In this document: piece after piece, positions 25,538-34,243 of the stretch | Layout of the letters: every line of letters starts with the position of its first letter | Position numbering within the stretch: position 1 is the stretch's first letter | NCBI RefSeq assembly: GCF_009917385.1 | Contig: NZ_QWLJ01000033.1 | Span: 1 to 54,241 of the forward strand | Direction of reading: 5' to 3' | Origin: Roseburia sp. 1XD42-34 | Lineage (GTDB): Bacteria > Bacillota > Bacilli > Bacillales > Amphibacillaceae | Length of the DNA stretch: 54,241 bases | The notes under the pieces: generated by a model | What the model saw: the letters and a program-made list of their open reading frames with translations, nothing else | What the model was told of the DNA's origin: nothing | The model's database searches: none | Made by a program: the position numbers and the translations under genes

Positions 25538-25565
25538 TTGTTTTGTTTACTTTTAACTTGTTTTG
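25538..25565 (+). promoter_or_regulatory. Direct repeats, possible DeoR operator
   Basis: TTGTTTTG occurs at 25538-25545 and 25558-25565, spaced 20 bp (two helical turns), in the divergent control region 45-70 bp before the DeoR gene start. DeoR-family proteins often bind direct repeats. No binding has been shown. Confidence 0.35.
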
Positions 25566-25608
25566 TGATAAGGTGCAAGTAGTAAATCGTAAAGGAAAGA
25601 TTCTTTTG

Positions 25609-26367
25609 ATGAAATATGACAGATTACAAGAAATTTTAAAACAACTCAATCATACTGGTAGCGTAAAAGTGACAGATTTGAGCAAACGATTAAATGTAAC
25701 AGAAGAAACGATCCGCAAAGATTTAGCAACTTTAGAGAAAGAAAAAAAATTAAAGCGCGTTCGTGGCGGAGCCTACCAACCCAAAACGTTTGATAAAGAA
25801 GTACCAGTTTTATTAAGAGAAACGATGTTTAAAGAAGAAAAGCAAATTATGGCTAATAAATGTTTGAAATTTATTGAAGATGGTGATTCCATTGCTTTAG
25901 ACAGTTCTACAACATCATTATCTATCGCAGCTTTATTAAACAGGACCACATTAAAAGTTACAGTAATTTCCAATTCATTAGATATTGCAAACGTCTTAAA
26001 AGATCATAAGTCCATTAAGTTAATTATAATTGGCGGTAACTTTAGAAATGTAACCCACTCTTTTATTGGCGTGAATGCCCAGGCTGTTATTTCCAGATAC
26101 TTAATTGACAAAGCATTCATAAGTAGTTCAGGCATTAGTCTTCACATTGGTCCAACGGATTACAGTGAAGAAGAATCACTGATTAGAAAGCAGTTCCTGC
26201 AGCAATCGGAGCAAAACTTTTTAGTAGTGGATCACACAAAGTTTGATTTTAGAACCATTCATTTAATTGATGACTTTTCTCATATTTCTACAATTATTAC
26301 TGATCAAAAGCCATCTAATGAATGGATTGAATTCTTTCAAAGTAATCATATGCAATTAATTTATTAA
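25609..26367 (+). CDS. DeoR-family transcriptional regulator of the drd locus
   Basis: DeoR/GlpR-type regulator of 252 aa. An N-terminal winged HTH (about 4-57) carries VTEETIRKDLATLEKE, followed by a DeoRC sugar-phosphate-sensing domain with DSSTTSLSIA (about 93-102) and IIIGGNFR. The start is ATG 25609 (MKYDRLQEIL) with AAAGGAAAG upstream, preferred to a frame extension beginning at 25495. It is divergent from the transporter-drd operon and upstream of the alcohol dehydrogenase, so it probably responds to a phosphorylated intermediate of this pathway. Confidence 0.85.
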   Translation: MKYDRLQEILKQLNHTGSVKVTDLSKRLNVTEETIRKDLATLEKEKKLKRVRGGAYQPKTFDKEVPVLLRETMFKEEKQIMANKCLKFIEDGDSIALDSSTTSLSIAALLNRTTLKVTVISNSLDIANVLKDHKSIKLIIIGGNFRNVTHSFIGVNAQAVISRYLIDKAFISSSGISLHIGPTDYSEEESLIRKQFLQQSEQNFLVVDHTKFDFRTIHLIDDFSHISTIITDQKPSNEWIEFFQSNHMQLIY

Positions 26368-26437
26368 TCTCATTGATTCCTTTAATGATATACGTCTCCC
26401 AACAAAAACTTATATGTTAAAGGAGTTTAAATTAATC

Positions 26438-27607
26438 ATGCAAAATTTCAACTACTATAATCCAGCAAATATTTATTTTGGAAAAGGTGAGGAAAGTCGT
26501 ATTGGAGAGCTTATTGACGCAGAGAGTCATTCCAAAAATGTCTTAGTGCTCTATAGCGGCGACTACGTCTTTGATTTAGGGATTTATGACACAATCGAAG
26601 CAAAGCTGTCCGAGAAAAATATAAAGATTTTCAAAAATGGAAATATCGTTCCCAACCCAGAAATCACTTTAATTCGTCACTTGGTAACCATTGTAAAAGA
26701 AAATCAAATTGACTTCATTTTAGCTGTAGGTGGTGGCAGCGTTATCGATACAGCTAAAGCCGTAGCCTTTGGTGCATTGCACGATGGGGATGCTTGGGAT
26801 TTCTTTATTGGTAAAGCAGAAGTAGAAAAAGCATTACCAATTGGTGTAATATCTACAGTTGCCTCTTCTGGATCCGAAATGTCAAACGCAACCATTGTTT
26901 CTAACGCTGAGCATAAACTAGGTGTTGAAACAAATTTAATTATCCCGGCATTTTCGATTCTTAACCCGGAATTTACAGTAAAACTCCCAAGTTATCACAC
27001 TGGCGTAGGCGTATCCGATATTTTAACGCATCTTTTAGAGCGATATTTCACTAACATCGAAAATGTCAATTTAACCGATTTTCTTCTCGAAGGCGCAATT
27101 CAATCACTTTTAATCAGCGGGCAAAAATTGATGAATCAATTAGAAAATTACGATTTAAGAGCTGAAATAATGTGGACTGCCGTCATGGCGCATAACAATA
27201 GTTTAGAATTAGGGCGTGAACCAGATTGGGCGTCACATCGAATTGAGCATGAAATTAGCGGGCAGTATGGAATTGTCCATGGTGAAGGGATGGCAGTTGT
27301 CTTCCCAGCTTGGATGCAATATGTAAGCCAATTTCATCCAGATATTTTTGTTAAGTATGGAGTCCGTGTATTCCAAATTGATCCTTTTGCTTATTCTAAA
27401 GAGGAAATTATTCAACTGAGTATAGAAAAAACGCGTGATTTCTTTAACAGGATGGGAATGAAATCTCGTTTGAGTGAATTCGGAATAGACGATACACATT
27501 TTGTCGAAATGGCAAATCGAGCAACGAAGAATAACACCCAGCCTGTCGGACATTTGAAAAAGTTGGATGCTGCAGATATTGTCGAAATTTTAAAATCAGC
27601 TTTGTAA
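26438..27607 (+). CDS. Iron-containing alcohol dehydrogenase, BDH/YugJ type
   Basis: Group III (Fe-dependent) alcohol dehydrogenase of 389 aa. The nucleotide-binding GGGSVIDTAK is at 98-107; likely metal ligands are Asp194, His198, His267 and His281, with the HGEGMAVVFPAWM signature following. YugJ/butanol-dehydrogenase relatives reduce aldehydes with NAD(P)H. Lying 70 bp after the DeoR gene and next to the drd operon, it could reduce acetaldehyde released by DrdA. The start is ATG 26438 (MQNFNYY) with AAAGGAG upstream; an earlier in-frame ATG lacks a ribosome binding site. Confidence 0.85.
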   Translation: MQNFNYYNPANIYFGKGEESRIGELIDAESHSKNVLVLYSGDYVFDLGIYDTIEAKLSEKNIKIFKNGNIVPNPEITLIRHLVTIVKENQIDFILAVGGGSVIDTAKAVAFGALHDGDAWDFFIGKAEVEKALPIGVISTVASSGSEMSNATIVSNAEHKLGVETNLIIPAFSILNPEFTVKLPSYHTGVGVSDILTHLLERYFTNIENVNLTDFLLEGAIQSLLISGQKLMNQLENYDLRAEIMWTAVMAHNNSLELGREPDWASHRIEHEISGQYGIVHGEGMAVVFPAWMQYVSQFHPDIFVKYGVRVFQIDPFAYSKEEIIQLSIEKTRDFFNRMGMKSRLSEFGIDDTHFVEMANRATKNNTQPVGHLKKLDAADIVEILKSAL

Positions 27608-27639
27608 TAGCTTAAATAGCTTATTATTCTGTCCTTGGA

Positions 27640-27775
27640 TATTGGTTCACATAAGCGGATAGATACCTTCGTGGGTTATTAGTACCCGAGTGGCCCTCCC
27701 CTAAAGGCCTTTTGAACATAGTTTACAGGACTTGCAGTTAGTCCTCCAAACTTACCCTTATGGATTTATAAATTA
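27640..27775 (+). repeat. Family B repeat, copy B4 (diverged)
   Basis: It contains GTGGGTTATTAGTACCCGAG, then ACAGGACTTGCAGTTAGTCCTCC, which are the core and module-C motifs of the B family. Both ends are poorly preserved. Confidence 0.5.
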
Positions 27776-27823
27776 CCACCCTAGTATGGATGGAGAGTTT
27801 TTGCTGGCTATTACACGTGGAAT

Positions 27824-27869
27824 AAAAAGCATCCCAGGAGTTCGAGTAATAAACGAACTCTTGGGATGC
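27824..27869 (-). terminator. Terminator of the two-gene small-protein operon
   Basis: On the minus strand, a 16-bp stem (GCATCCCAAGAGTTCG / CGAACTCCTGGGATGC, one mismatch) with a 9-nt loop is followed by TTTTTATT. It lies 24 bp after the stop of the gene at 27893. Confidence 0.9.
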
Positions 27870-27892
27870 ACTACCATAAACGATGCTTTCCG

Positions 27893-28090
27893 TTATTCAA
27901 GAAAGAAAAGCTGTCGTAATAAATCTATATTGATATCCCATTCAAATTTACTTATATAGCTCATCCAGTGTGTACCTGCTATTTCTCCACTAATTGCAAT
28001 CGTTCCTAAAAATATGCTAAAAATAATAAGAATCACCAAATAACAAACGAATGCTTCTTTCCATTCTGCTTTTTCTTGGGACTGCTTCAA
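27893..28090 (-). CDS. Small single-pass membrane protein, unknown (65 aa)
   Basis: It has a polar N-terminus (MKQSQEKAEWKEA), one strong hydrophobic helix (about 14-35) and an extracytoplasmic-type C-terminus. The TTG start has AAAGGAGAATG upstream at good spacing, and a strong terminator follows, so this is probably a real gene. It lies 31 bp downstream of the secreted protein gene at 28122, forming an operon. I do not recognise the family. Confidence 0.6.
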   Translation of the reverse strand: MKQSQEKAEWKEAFVCYLVILIIFSIFLGTIAISGEIAGTHWMSYISKFEWDINIDLLRQLFFLE

Positions 28091-28121
28091 TTTTCATTCT
28101 CCTTTCATGCTTTCATAATCG

Positions 28122-28475
28122 TTATGAAGCATGAACAGAGAGATAATTAGAATGGTACTTCATTGATTCCACCATTCGAATCGTATCCGTAACATAGAGT
28201 TCCCTATCGTTAAAATAATCTTTCATTAAATTGGAAAGGAATACGACTTGTTTCATAGGAGGCATTCTTGCTACTAATGAAACATCGTTTGGTATAGGAA
28301 TAATAGGTGAAGTAACTTGGATCGCTTCGTCTTGAGAAGCTTGTACAACAGAAGTGATGGTTGTATCTTCTACTTTCATACTAGGTAGTTGATTTATTCT
28401 CTGGACTGCTTGACTCGACAGTAAACATACAAATAATACCAGTATTATGAACGACCGAAAGAATCTGTGATTCAA
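28122..28475 (-). CDS. Secreted or membrane-anchored protein, unknown (117 aa)
   Basis: The N-terminus MNHRFFRSFIILVLFVCLLSSQAVQ is a signal peptide or single anchor (about 1-23). The remaining ~95 residues are soluble and end in a charged helical region (MKDYFNDRELY and following). The start is TTG behind a perfect AAGGAGGTGG box. It is the first gene of a two-gene operon with the 65-aa membrane protein. No motif identifies a function. A sporulation or envelope role would be a guess. Confidence 0.6.
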   Translation of the reverse strand: MNHRFFRSFIILVLFVCLLSSQAVQRINQLPSMKVEDTTITSVVQASQDEAIQVTSPIIPIPNDVSLVARMPPMKQVVFLSNLMKDYFNDRELYVTDTIRMVESMKYHSNYLSVHAS

Positions 28476-28775
28476 CTCTCCACCTCCTTATGTATTACTA
28501 TACCATGTTTAGAAAAATGTTTGCCGTTTTTATCGTAAAGCAAGCCTTTGCACTATTCATATTAAAATATGATAGATGGACTATTCCCTTTTCCCACTAA
28601 TTAACCCCTCAGACTACTTAGGGTTCAATAAATATCGGTCTCATCATTGCAGTAAAACCCTTCTAAATAAGAGCTCGCTCGCACTCTTTTGTCGAACAGA
28701 GCATGGAATAATGGCTATCTCAATGCGTCGTTATGGGCAGTTCATTATGATGCGTAAAAAAGTTGGTATCTTCAT

Positions 28776-29235
28776 CTAATTATTGGGAGAGTTGGTCAAC
28801 TCAGATATACTTTTTAATTTGCGTTCAGTTCCAAATTCATCACCACACCATATCCAATCATGACCAATTTTTTGAATACCTTTCAAAAGAGGATGGATTA
28901 AGATATTTGGTAGTCTGCCCTCTCCAGGCTGCCACAAGCCTTGCTCCTTACAAACCTGTTCGATGGTTATAGCAGTTGCTTCATCCATTTTATCCTTAGC
29001 TAAAGCGGATATACTCGTTCGCAGACCTACTATATCAAGCTGGTTTATATCAGCTATGCCAGACAAGTTTAAAAAGTTTGCCAAGGAACTATTTTAAACC
29101 GATCATTTAGCTCATTTTCATCAGGAAAGGCTGCTCTTCTATCCTGTTTTGGCTTAATAAATGGGTGGAAGAAGATAAACACTTCTTCAGGTCACAAACT
29201 GGGTATCGATGCGGATTTGGAAGAGTATTTGACAT
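28776..29235 (-). pseudogene. Frameshifted cytosolic protein gene of unknown family
   Basis: Three segments in different frames join into one plausible protein. ATG 29235 opens MSNTLPNPHRYPVCDL; a shift near 29187 leads to EEVFIFFHPFIKPKQDRRAA and following residues to VPWQTF (stop near 29071); a second shift near 29084 leads to the 102-codon frame ANFLNLSGIADINQ to the stop at 28776. The last segment has well-formed coding character (GHDWIWCGDEFGTERK). At least two indels suggest decay. I do not know the family name. 28476-28775 shows no supported gene. Confidence 0.55.
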
Positions 29236-29470
29236 AGAATCACCTTTTCTAATTGATGTTTAATTTTTATTCAGAAATAGCTTGAGATATATGTTTAGCA
29301 TTTCAAACTTTATAATAATTTATCAGTATACATTCCCTTAACAAATTACATATGTTTATTGTTGCAATGCTAATAGATCAAGCTTTGATTATCAGGTCTA
29401 CACATAATATGGGGTACTTTGTTGGTTATAAATAACTTACATTGATTTAGAAAAATGAGTATGAGGGGAG

Positions 29471-29617
29471 ATGATTCAGTTCATACAAACGAAAGAAAGG
29501 ATGATGGGTTATAAATGTATGAAATGCAACTCTAATTACGGATTAACAGATATGTTTGAAGGCTTTTTCAATGTAAGCAGGGTGGAGAACTCTAAAGCAT
29601 TAAACCGATATTATTAA
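29471..29617 (+). CDS. Possible 48-aa zinc-knuckle-like fragment
   Basis: The frame contains KCMKCNSN, a CxxC pair such as starts a zinc ribbon, but no second pair follows. AGGGGAG lies immediately before the ATG, too close to be a good ribosome binding site. It may be a remnant of a larger gene. The rest of 29236-30063 shows no supported coding. Confidence 0.2.
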   Translation: MIQFIQTKERMMGYKCMKCNSNYGLTDMFEGFFNVSRVENSKALNRYY

Positions 29618-30033
29618 AACACATTGCACGGAAAAAATTGGCTTACCCTTTGAAAAGCCTCTCATCTAAGAGAACGAAATGCACTACTCACTGTTATGCA
29701 AGAGTAAGCCAACTATGGATAAAACGAATCACATAACCCTACAGGTTTCCCGTAAAGACCGAATCAGCTTATATACTATATTTATGGCTCTGACGAAGAA
29801 GTATAAAGGAGTTGTCCAACAGCTGCTGCAATTGCCGCTGCCCCAAAAGATGCTGACTCGCCTTTAATGGTTCGTCAGGTCGAAGAATAGTATTTGTCAC
29901 TTGTTCCTGTTTGATCGTAATTAAAAATCCCTTTATTAGGAAAATTATTAACAAATTACCCAATTTAGTTTGTAAATAATGAATTCGCTTTTAACTATCC
30001 TACCCATTTAACAAAAGGCATTATTATCGTTGA

Positions 30034-30056
30034 AGGCACCTACTAGCTGCAGGCGC
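30034..30056 (-). terminator. Weak hairpin after the BASS transporter
   Basis: On the minus strand, GGCGCCT pairs with AGGTGCC (one G-T) around a 9-nt loop, 8 bp after the stop; the T-rich tract is poor. It may terminate transcription. Confidence 0.4.
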
Positions 30057-30063
30057 CCGTCAA

Positions 30064-30993
30064 TCATTTATTTGATTTTTGCGCCCAATATGTTGCAAGT
30101 ATGGGACCTGATATATTATGCCAAAAACTAAAAATAGCACTTGGGACTGCTGCCAATGGACTGAAATGAGCAGCAGCTAGTGCAGCGCCTAGTCCTGAAT
30201 TTTGCATCCCTACTTCTATAGAAATAGCTTTTTGATCCATAAATTCTAACTTAAACAGTTTTGCAACGAAAAAGCCAATTAAATAGCCTAATCCATTATG
30301 TAAAATGACAACAGCAAATATGAGCAAGCCAGATTCAATTATCTTGTCCTTACTTCCTGCGACCACTGCTGCGACAATCAAAACGATAGCGACTACAGAA
30401 ATTAATGGCATCAGATCGACCGTTTTCTTTGCTTGTTCTTTTAAGAAAAGTTGGACAATTAAGCCTAAAACAATTGGTAATAAGACAATTTTCACGACAG
30501 ACATAAACATGCTCGATGCCGACACTTCTAACCATTCCCTTGCCAGAAAGTAAATGATAGCTGGTGTTAGCAATGGAGCAAGCAAGGTTGATACAGATGT
30601 TATAGCAACCGATAGGGCAGTGTTTCCTTTTGCCAAAAATGTCATCACATTGGATGCCGTTCCTCCTGGGCAAGCACCAACTAAAATAACGCCAATAGCG
30701 ATTTCTGACGGCAGGTTTAACCCTTTTGCCAAACCATAAGCGATAAGCGGCATGAATATAAATTGTGAACTAACACCTATAGCAACACTTTTCGGTTGGT
30801 GAACCACTTCACGAAAATCTTGAACGGATAACGTCATTCCCATGCCAAACATGATAAACCCAAGCAAGATAGAAATGTAATTACCAATCCATAAAAATTG
30901 TTCTGGGAACAAAAATGCAATTACTGCTATTAGAAGTACCCATATAGCAAATGTTTTTCCGATAAAATGGCTGAATTTGATGAATGATTGCAT
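30064..30993 (-). CDS. yocS: Bile acid:sodium symporter family transporter (YocS-like)
   Basis: BASS-family membrane protein of 309 aa with about nine to ten transmembrane segments. Visible family features are [11 protein letters not shown] (about 50-60), [19 protein letters not shown] (about 106-124) and [14 protein letters not shown] (about 263-276), the latter two being the sodium-site crossover regions. Bacterial relatives carry organic anions such as pantoate or keto acids; the substrate here is unknown. The ATG has AGGAGGTAGAATA upstream. It is monocistronic. Element A6/B5 lies just upstream, antisense-oriented. Confidence 0.85.
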   Translation of the reverse strand: MQSFIKFSHFIGKTFAIWVLLIAVIAFLFPEQFLWIGNYISILLGFIMFGMGMTLSVQDFREVVHQPKSVAIGVSSQFIFMPLIAYGLAKGLNLPSEIAIGVILVGACPGGTASNVMTFLAKGNTALSVAITSVSTLLAPLLTPAIIYFLAREWLEVSASSMFMSVVKIVLLPIVLGLIVQLFLKEQAKKTVDLMPLISVVAIVLIVAAVVAGSKDKIIESGLLIFAVVILHNGLGYLIGFFVAKLFKLEFMDQKAISIEVGMQNSGLGAALAAAHFSPLAAVPSAIFSFWHNISGPILATYWAQKSNK

Positions 30994-31068
30994 TATTCTA
31001 CCTCCTGTTTTCTTATCTTACCACAAGAAAAGACAAACAAGAAGAAGAAAAATATCCAATAAACTAAG

Positions 31069-31455
31069 CAACAAAGGCACAGGAAGCCCATTTATAATGG
31101 AACGAATCCTAAATAAAGTGAACCTTCATTACAGTAGGAGTTTTCTTCATTCCGTTGATGGTTAGATGAACGAATCGTGGATTTAGGCGTTGTTACCTCC
31201 CACTTCGATTTTGCGCTGCTCTCACCTTCCATTCTTAAATGGGGGGCCTACAACGCCTTTTTACGAGATAAAGGAACCAATGCCACTAAAACCCGGAATG
31301 CCAACGCCTGAGCAGCAAGCCCGCTTTTAATCTCAACCGATGATGACTTATCGTAGGGCAATGGAGCGGAGTTACCTAGTTGCCGGAGCTTGCACTGGAC
31401 GTGGCTAGTCAATTATGTTGTTTTACACAAGCCGCTAATTTTATACTTTTGTATG
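31069..31455 (+). repeat. Family A repeat, copy A6, interrupted by a B element
   Basis: The left part GCAACAAAGGCACAGG...GGAACGAATC (31069-31108) is separated from the right part (31268-31455: AATGCCACTAAAA, CCAACGCCTGAGC, GATGATGACTTATCGTAGGG, CTAGTTGCCGG, TTTTATACTTTTG) by 155 bp of family B sequence. When the B part is removed the A blocks are collinear with copy A4. Confidence 0.8.
31113..31267 (+). repeat. Family B repeat, copy B5, nested in A6
   Basis: It starts ATAAAGTGAACCTTCATTAC and ends CCTACAACGCC...ACGAGATAAA. ATAAA is present at both junctions. It contains the GGCGTTGTTACCTCCCACTT block corresponding to GGTGCTGTTATCTCC of other copies, with complementary GGCGTTGT/ACAACGCC. Confidence 0.75.
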
Positions 31456-31647
31456 AACAACCGCCTTCCAGTGCCATTCATTATAAATGGCTCCAAATGC
31501 GGACTATTTGGTGGTTTCTTCTCTCTTAAAAAACTAACTCATAGTGGACTAATTTTGATCGTTATTGGAGCTTTCATATAATAGTTGTTAGTTAGCAATT
31601 TTAGATCACCTCGCTTTTTAGCTTCTCATCCACCATAACTCTTGAAA

Positions 31648-32697
31648 TTATCCTTTGCCATCAAATAAATTCCACCTGAACCATCTACCATGCCCATCTG
31701 TCTCTCCAATTGTATGATGATATTCCTTTCCCCCAACTACGTAGTCCAGATGAAGATCACCATCCCATATGTTATTATAAAGATGGAAGATGTCTCTTTT
31801 GTTGCCAATCTTTTTAATGTTTTGAAGTAGCTTTAGCTTTAAATCTTTTGATATTTGGTTAGCAACATGAGTATGGAAAACACAAATGGTTGCATCTGTA
31901 GGTGCTTTCCCAGCAACCTCAGGAAGTAAAGCCACTCCGTCCCCTTCGATTAGTTTGACTGGATTTTCCTGCATCTGTTTCACAGCATTTTTAAACAAAG
32001 CCGACCTTTCCTGATGTTCTGGCCATATTAACGCTTCTAACCACTGTACATCTGCTGGATCATTTACATCGCTGACATGTAAATCAATACCTACTTTCCA
32101 TGCTACCGGTGGGCTGTCTACATAGAGTAAGGGGCTGCCCACAGATTTAATCTCCGAAGTTATATGTACAGATGATTGCAAATTACCATAAACCGTTCCA
32201 TTATTATTGCCATATGAATAGCTATAAGTGTCCCATAACAGTTGAAGCCCAGCACTGGTGCCAATTTCAATCAAAGCTAGTGGCTTGTTAGTAATGTTAT
32301 ACATATAGCAAAAGCTTGGGTAAAGATAAGCACAGCGCTTTATTTCATTTGTTTGAACTAACTTGCTTTCTAAAAGCGTTTGTATTTCAGCTTTATAATG
32401 GAGACAAAAGTCTTTAAAAGGAATAAAAGACGCTTTGATATCTTTAGGTTCCTGAACAATGCTAGGGTAATACTCGCATAACCCATGACTTGTGCCCTTT
32501 AATAATAAATAGTGAACCGCACCGAATAACATATTGGGAATCGGCTGTCCTGCTCTTGTATATGTGCATAATTCTAATATTTCTTTATCCTCCGCAATTT
32601 GATTGGATAAAAATTCATATAATTCGCTGGAATCTTTACATTCATGCTTAGCAAAATTCCTAAACCGTTGTGCTAGCATAACTTTTTCTTTTTTCAA
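31648..32697 (-). CDS. DUF2332 family protein
   Basis: Cytosolic protein of 349 aa with the DUF2332 pattern. It has an N-terminal helical part, then LIEIGTSAGLQLLWDTYSY (about 142-160), which resembles a SAM-binding Rossmann first strand, followed by IEGDGVALLPE and CVFHTHVANQ. A methyltransferase-like fold is suggested, but no activity is known for the family. The TTG start is preceded by GGGAGGGG. It is monocistronic, with no operon partner. The gap 32698-33224 holds no gene or clear signal. Confidence 0.75.
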   Translation of the reverse strand: MKKEKVMLAQRFRNFAKHECKDSSELYEFLSNQIAEDKEILELCTYTRAGQPIPNMLFGAVHYLLLKGTSHGLCEYYPSIVQEPKDIKASFIPFKDFCLHYKAEIQTLLESKLVQTNEIKRCAYLYPSFCYMYNITNKPLALIEIGTSAGLQLLWDTYSYSYGNNNGTVYGNLQSSVHITSEIKSVGSPLLYVDSPPVAWKVGIDLHVSDVNDPADVQWLEALIWPEHQERSALFKNAVKQMQENPVKLIEGDGVALLPEVAGKAPTDATICVFHTHVANQISKDLKLKLLQNIKKIGNKRDIFHLYNNIWDGDLHLDYVVGGKEYHHTIGETDGHGRWFRWNLFDGKG

Positions 32698-33224
32698 TAC
32701 ACTACCCCTCCCTCATATTTTGCTCTTTCTGTTTACTTTCTCCTTCTGCTTTCAGCCCCTTTTTAAAATGATAAAAATTGTCCTTTATGGAAATATATTT
32801 TGTATAAAGGAAATAAGTACATACAGGATGGCACAAACGACTACGCTTCCATTATAAGTTTACTAATCATGCTAATAATTAACAAATTTCAGCTGTACTT
32901 TCGGAACTGGAAAATGGAAATACCTTGAATACCTTATTTGAATATCTTACAATTTTGGCTACTGTTATCTTTTTTAAAAACAACTAAACAGGTCTTTGTC
33001 GATATTATTCAGGCTCTCTGCACATATTTGCTTACTGTAATTAAGACAGGCAGGCTATTTTATTTTACTTTTTAAGTCTAACTACTTTTTTACTTCAAAT
33101 ATAATTTACCCCATTATCCCTAAACTCAATAATAACAGCGCCCAACAACTCTACGTTAGAATAAACCAATGCAATAAGGGCCTATCCCTACTGTTGATAA
33201 CAGTGTGAACAGACCCCTCATTAA

Positions 33225-33950
33225 TTATTTTTCTAGCAGAGATGCAGCTTCTTCATCTATAATCACAATTGCATTTTCACATTTTCTTAATGCAGTAGCA
33301 GGACAGTCCGGAGTAATTTCGCCTTCCAGTAAAGCTTTTACTGCTTCTGCTTTATGTTTCCCTGATACGAGCAGGATAACTTTTTCTGCTGCTAGGATTT
33401 CAGTGAATCCAAGAGTTATCATTTCTGTTGGGGCATCTTCTCTTTCTATGCCATACTCCCTCATCGTGCTTTGGATGGTTGATTCGTCATGCTGTGCTAA
33501 GAAAATTGTTGAATCAAAAGGAGTTCCCGGCTCATTCGCTCCGATATGACCGTTTGTACCTAAGCCTAACAATTGCACATCTCTAGGATATTGGTCAAGA
33601 ATGGCTCTATATCTGGCAATTTCTTTATCTGTGTCTTGAGCTTCCCCATCAATTAAGAATATATTTTTGGGCTTTGCTTCAACTAAGTTATATAAATTTT
33701 CATACATAAATGTTCGTACTGTATACGGAGCATCTTTAGGACCCATATACTCATCTAAATTCAAGATAGTCGTTTGGCTAATGTCTAAGCCGTTTTTAAT
33801 ATCTTCTACAAATAACTTAAATAATCCTCTTGGTGAACCGCCTGTAGTCATAGAAATAACCGGTTGTTCTTTCGTTTCAATCATTTCTTTTATTATTTCA
33901 TAGCCCTTTTTTGACATTTCGTCATAATCTTTTACAAAAATTGTTTTCAT
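33225..33950 (-). CDS. nagB: Glucosamine-6-phosphate deaminase-like protein
   Basis: NagB/6-phosphogluconolactonase-fold isomerase of 241 aa. It has NLDEYMG (Asp66), TNGHIGANEPGTPF (His135, Glu140) and the MTTGGSP phosphate loop near 34-40. It should convert an amino-sugar-6-phosphate to a ketose phosphate plus ammonia. I use ATG 33950; the upstream GTG (33962) is possible, and neither has a clear ribosome binding site because repeat B6 abuts the 5' end. It lies 293 bp downstream of the PTS EIICB gene on the same strand and is likely its catabolic partner. Confidence 0.82.
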   Translation of the reverse strand: MKTIFVKDYDEMSKKGYEIIKEMIETKEQPVISMTTGGSPRGLFKLFVEDIKNGLDISQTTILNLDEYMGPKDAPYTVRTFMYENLYNLVEAKPKNIFLIDGEAQDTDKEIARYRAILDQYPRDVQLLGLGTNGHIGANEPGTPFDSTIFLAQHDESTIQSTMREYGIEREDAPTEMITLGFTEILAAEKVILLVSGKHKAEAVKALLEGEITPDCPATALRKCENAIVIIDEEAASLLEK

Positions 33951-34005
33951 CTGTTTTTTCACTACCGCAATCGCTTTAGTGAATCTTCCCTCCTCTAAAA
34001 ATGTT

Positions 34006-34185
34006 CATATATAAAGTAAACTTTCAGTGGGGTTTTCTTTCATCCCTCACTGATAGTTAGTACCGTAATGGTACGACCTAAAAGTTCCTTACGAAACTTA
34101 GGTGCTGCTACCTCCCGCTTAGACTTGTTGTGTATAGATTCTCCAATTCCTAATGGAGGGCCCACAGTGCCTTATAGGCGGGATA
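34006..34185 (+). repeat. Family B repeat, copy B6 (near full length)
   Basis: It carries ATAAAGTAAACTTTCAGTGG, the core TTAGTACCGTAATGGTACGACCTAAA, TAGGTGCTGCTACCTCCCGC, GACTTGTTGTGTATAGATTC and CACAGTGCCTTATAGGCGGGATAG. A second partial left end (TTTAGTGAATCTTC) lies just before it at 33979-33992. It separates EIICB from nagB. Confidence 0.8.
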
Positions 34186-34186
34186 G

Positions 34187-34213
34187 AATGGTTCATCATG
34201 AAGACGAACCATT
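34187..34213 (-). terminator. Hairpin after the EIICB gene
   Basis: AATGGTTCATC pairs with GACGAACCATT (8 outer pairs plus two inner), 30 bp after the EIICB stop. There is no long T-run, so it may stabilise the 3' end rather than terminate. Confidence 0.4.
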
Positions 34214-34243
34214 ATTTATTAGATTTACAGTAAACATTTTATC

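Noticed and set aside
28576..28779. 67-codon plus-strand frame
   Set aside because: No ribosome binding site, erratic composition, and it ends next to the decayed minus-strand gene. No recognisable family.
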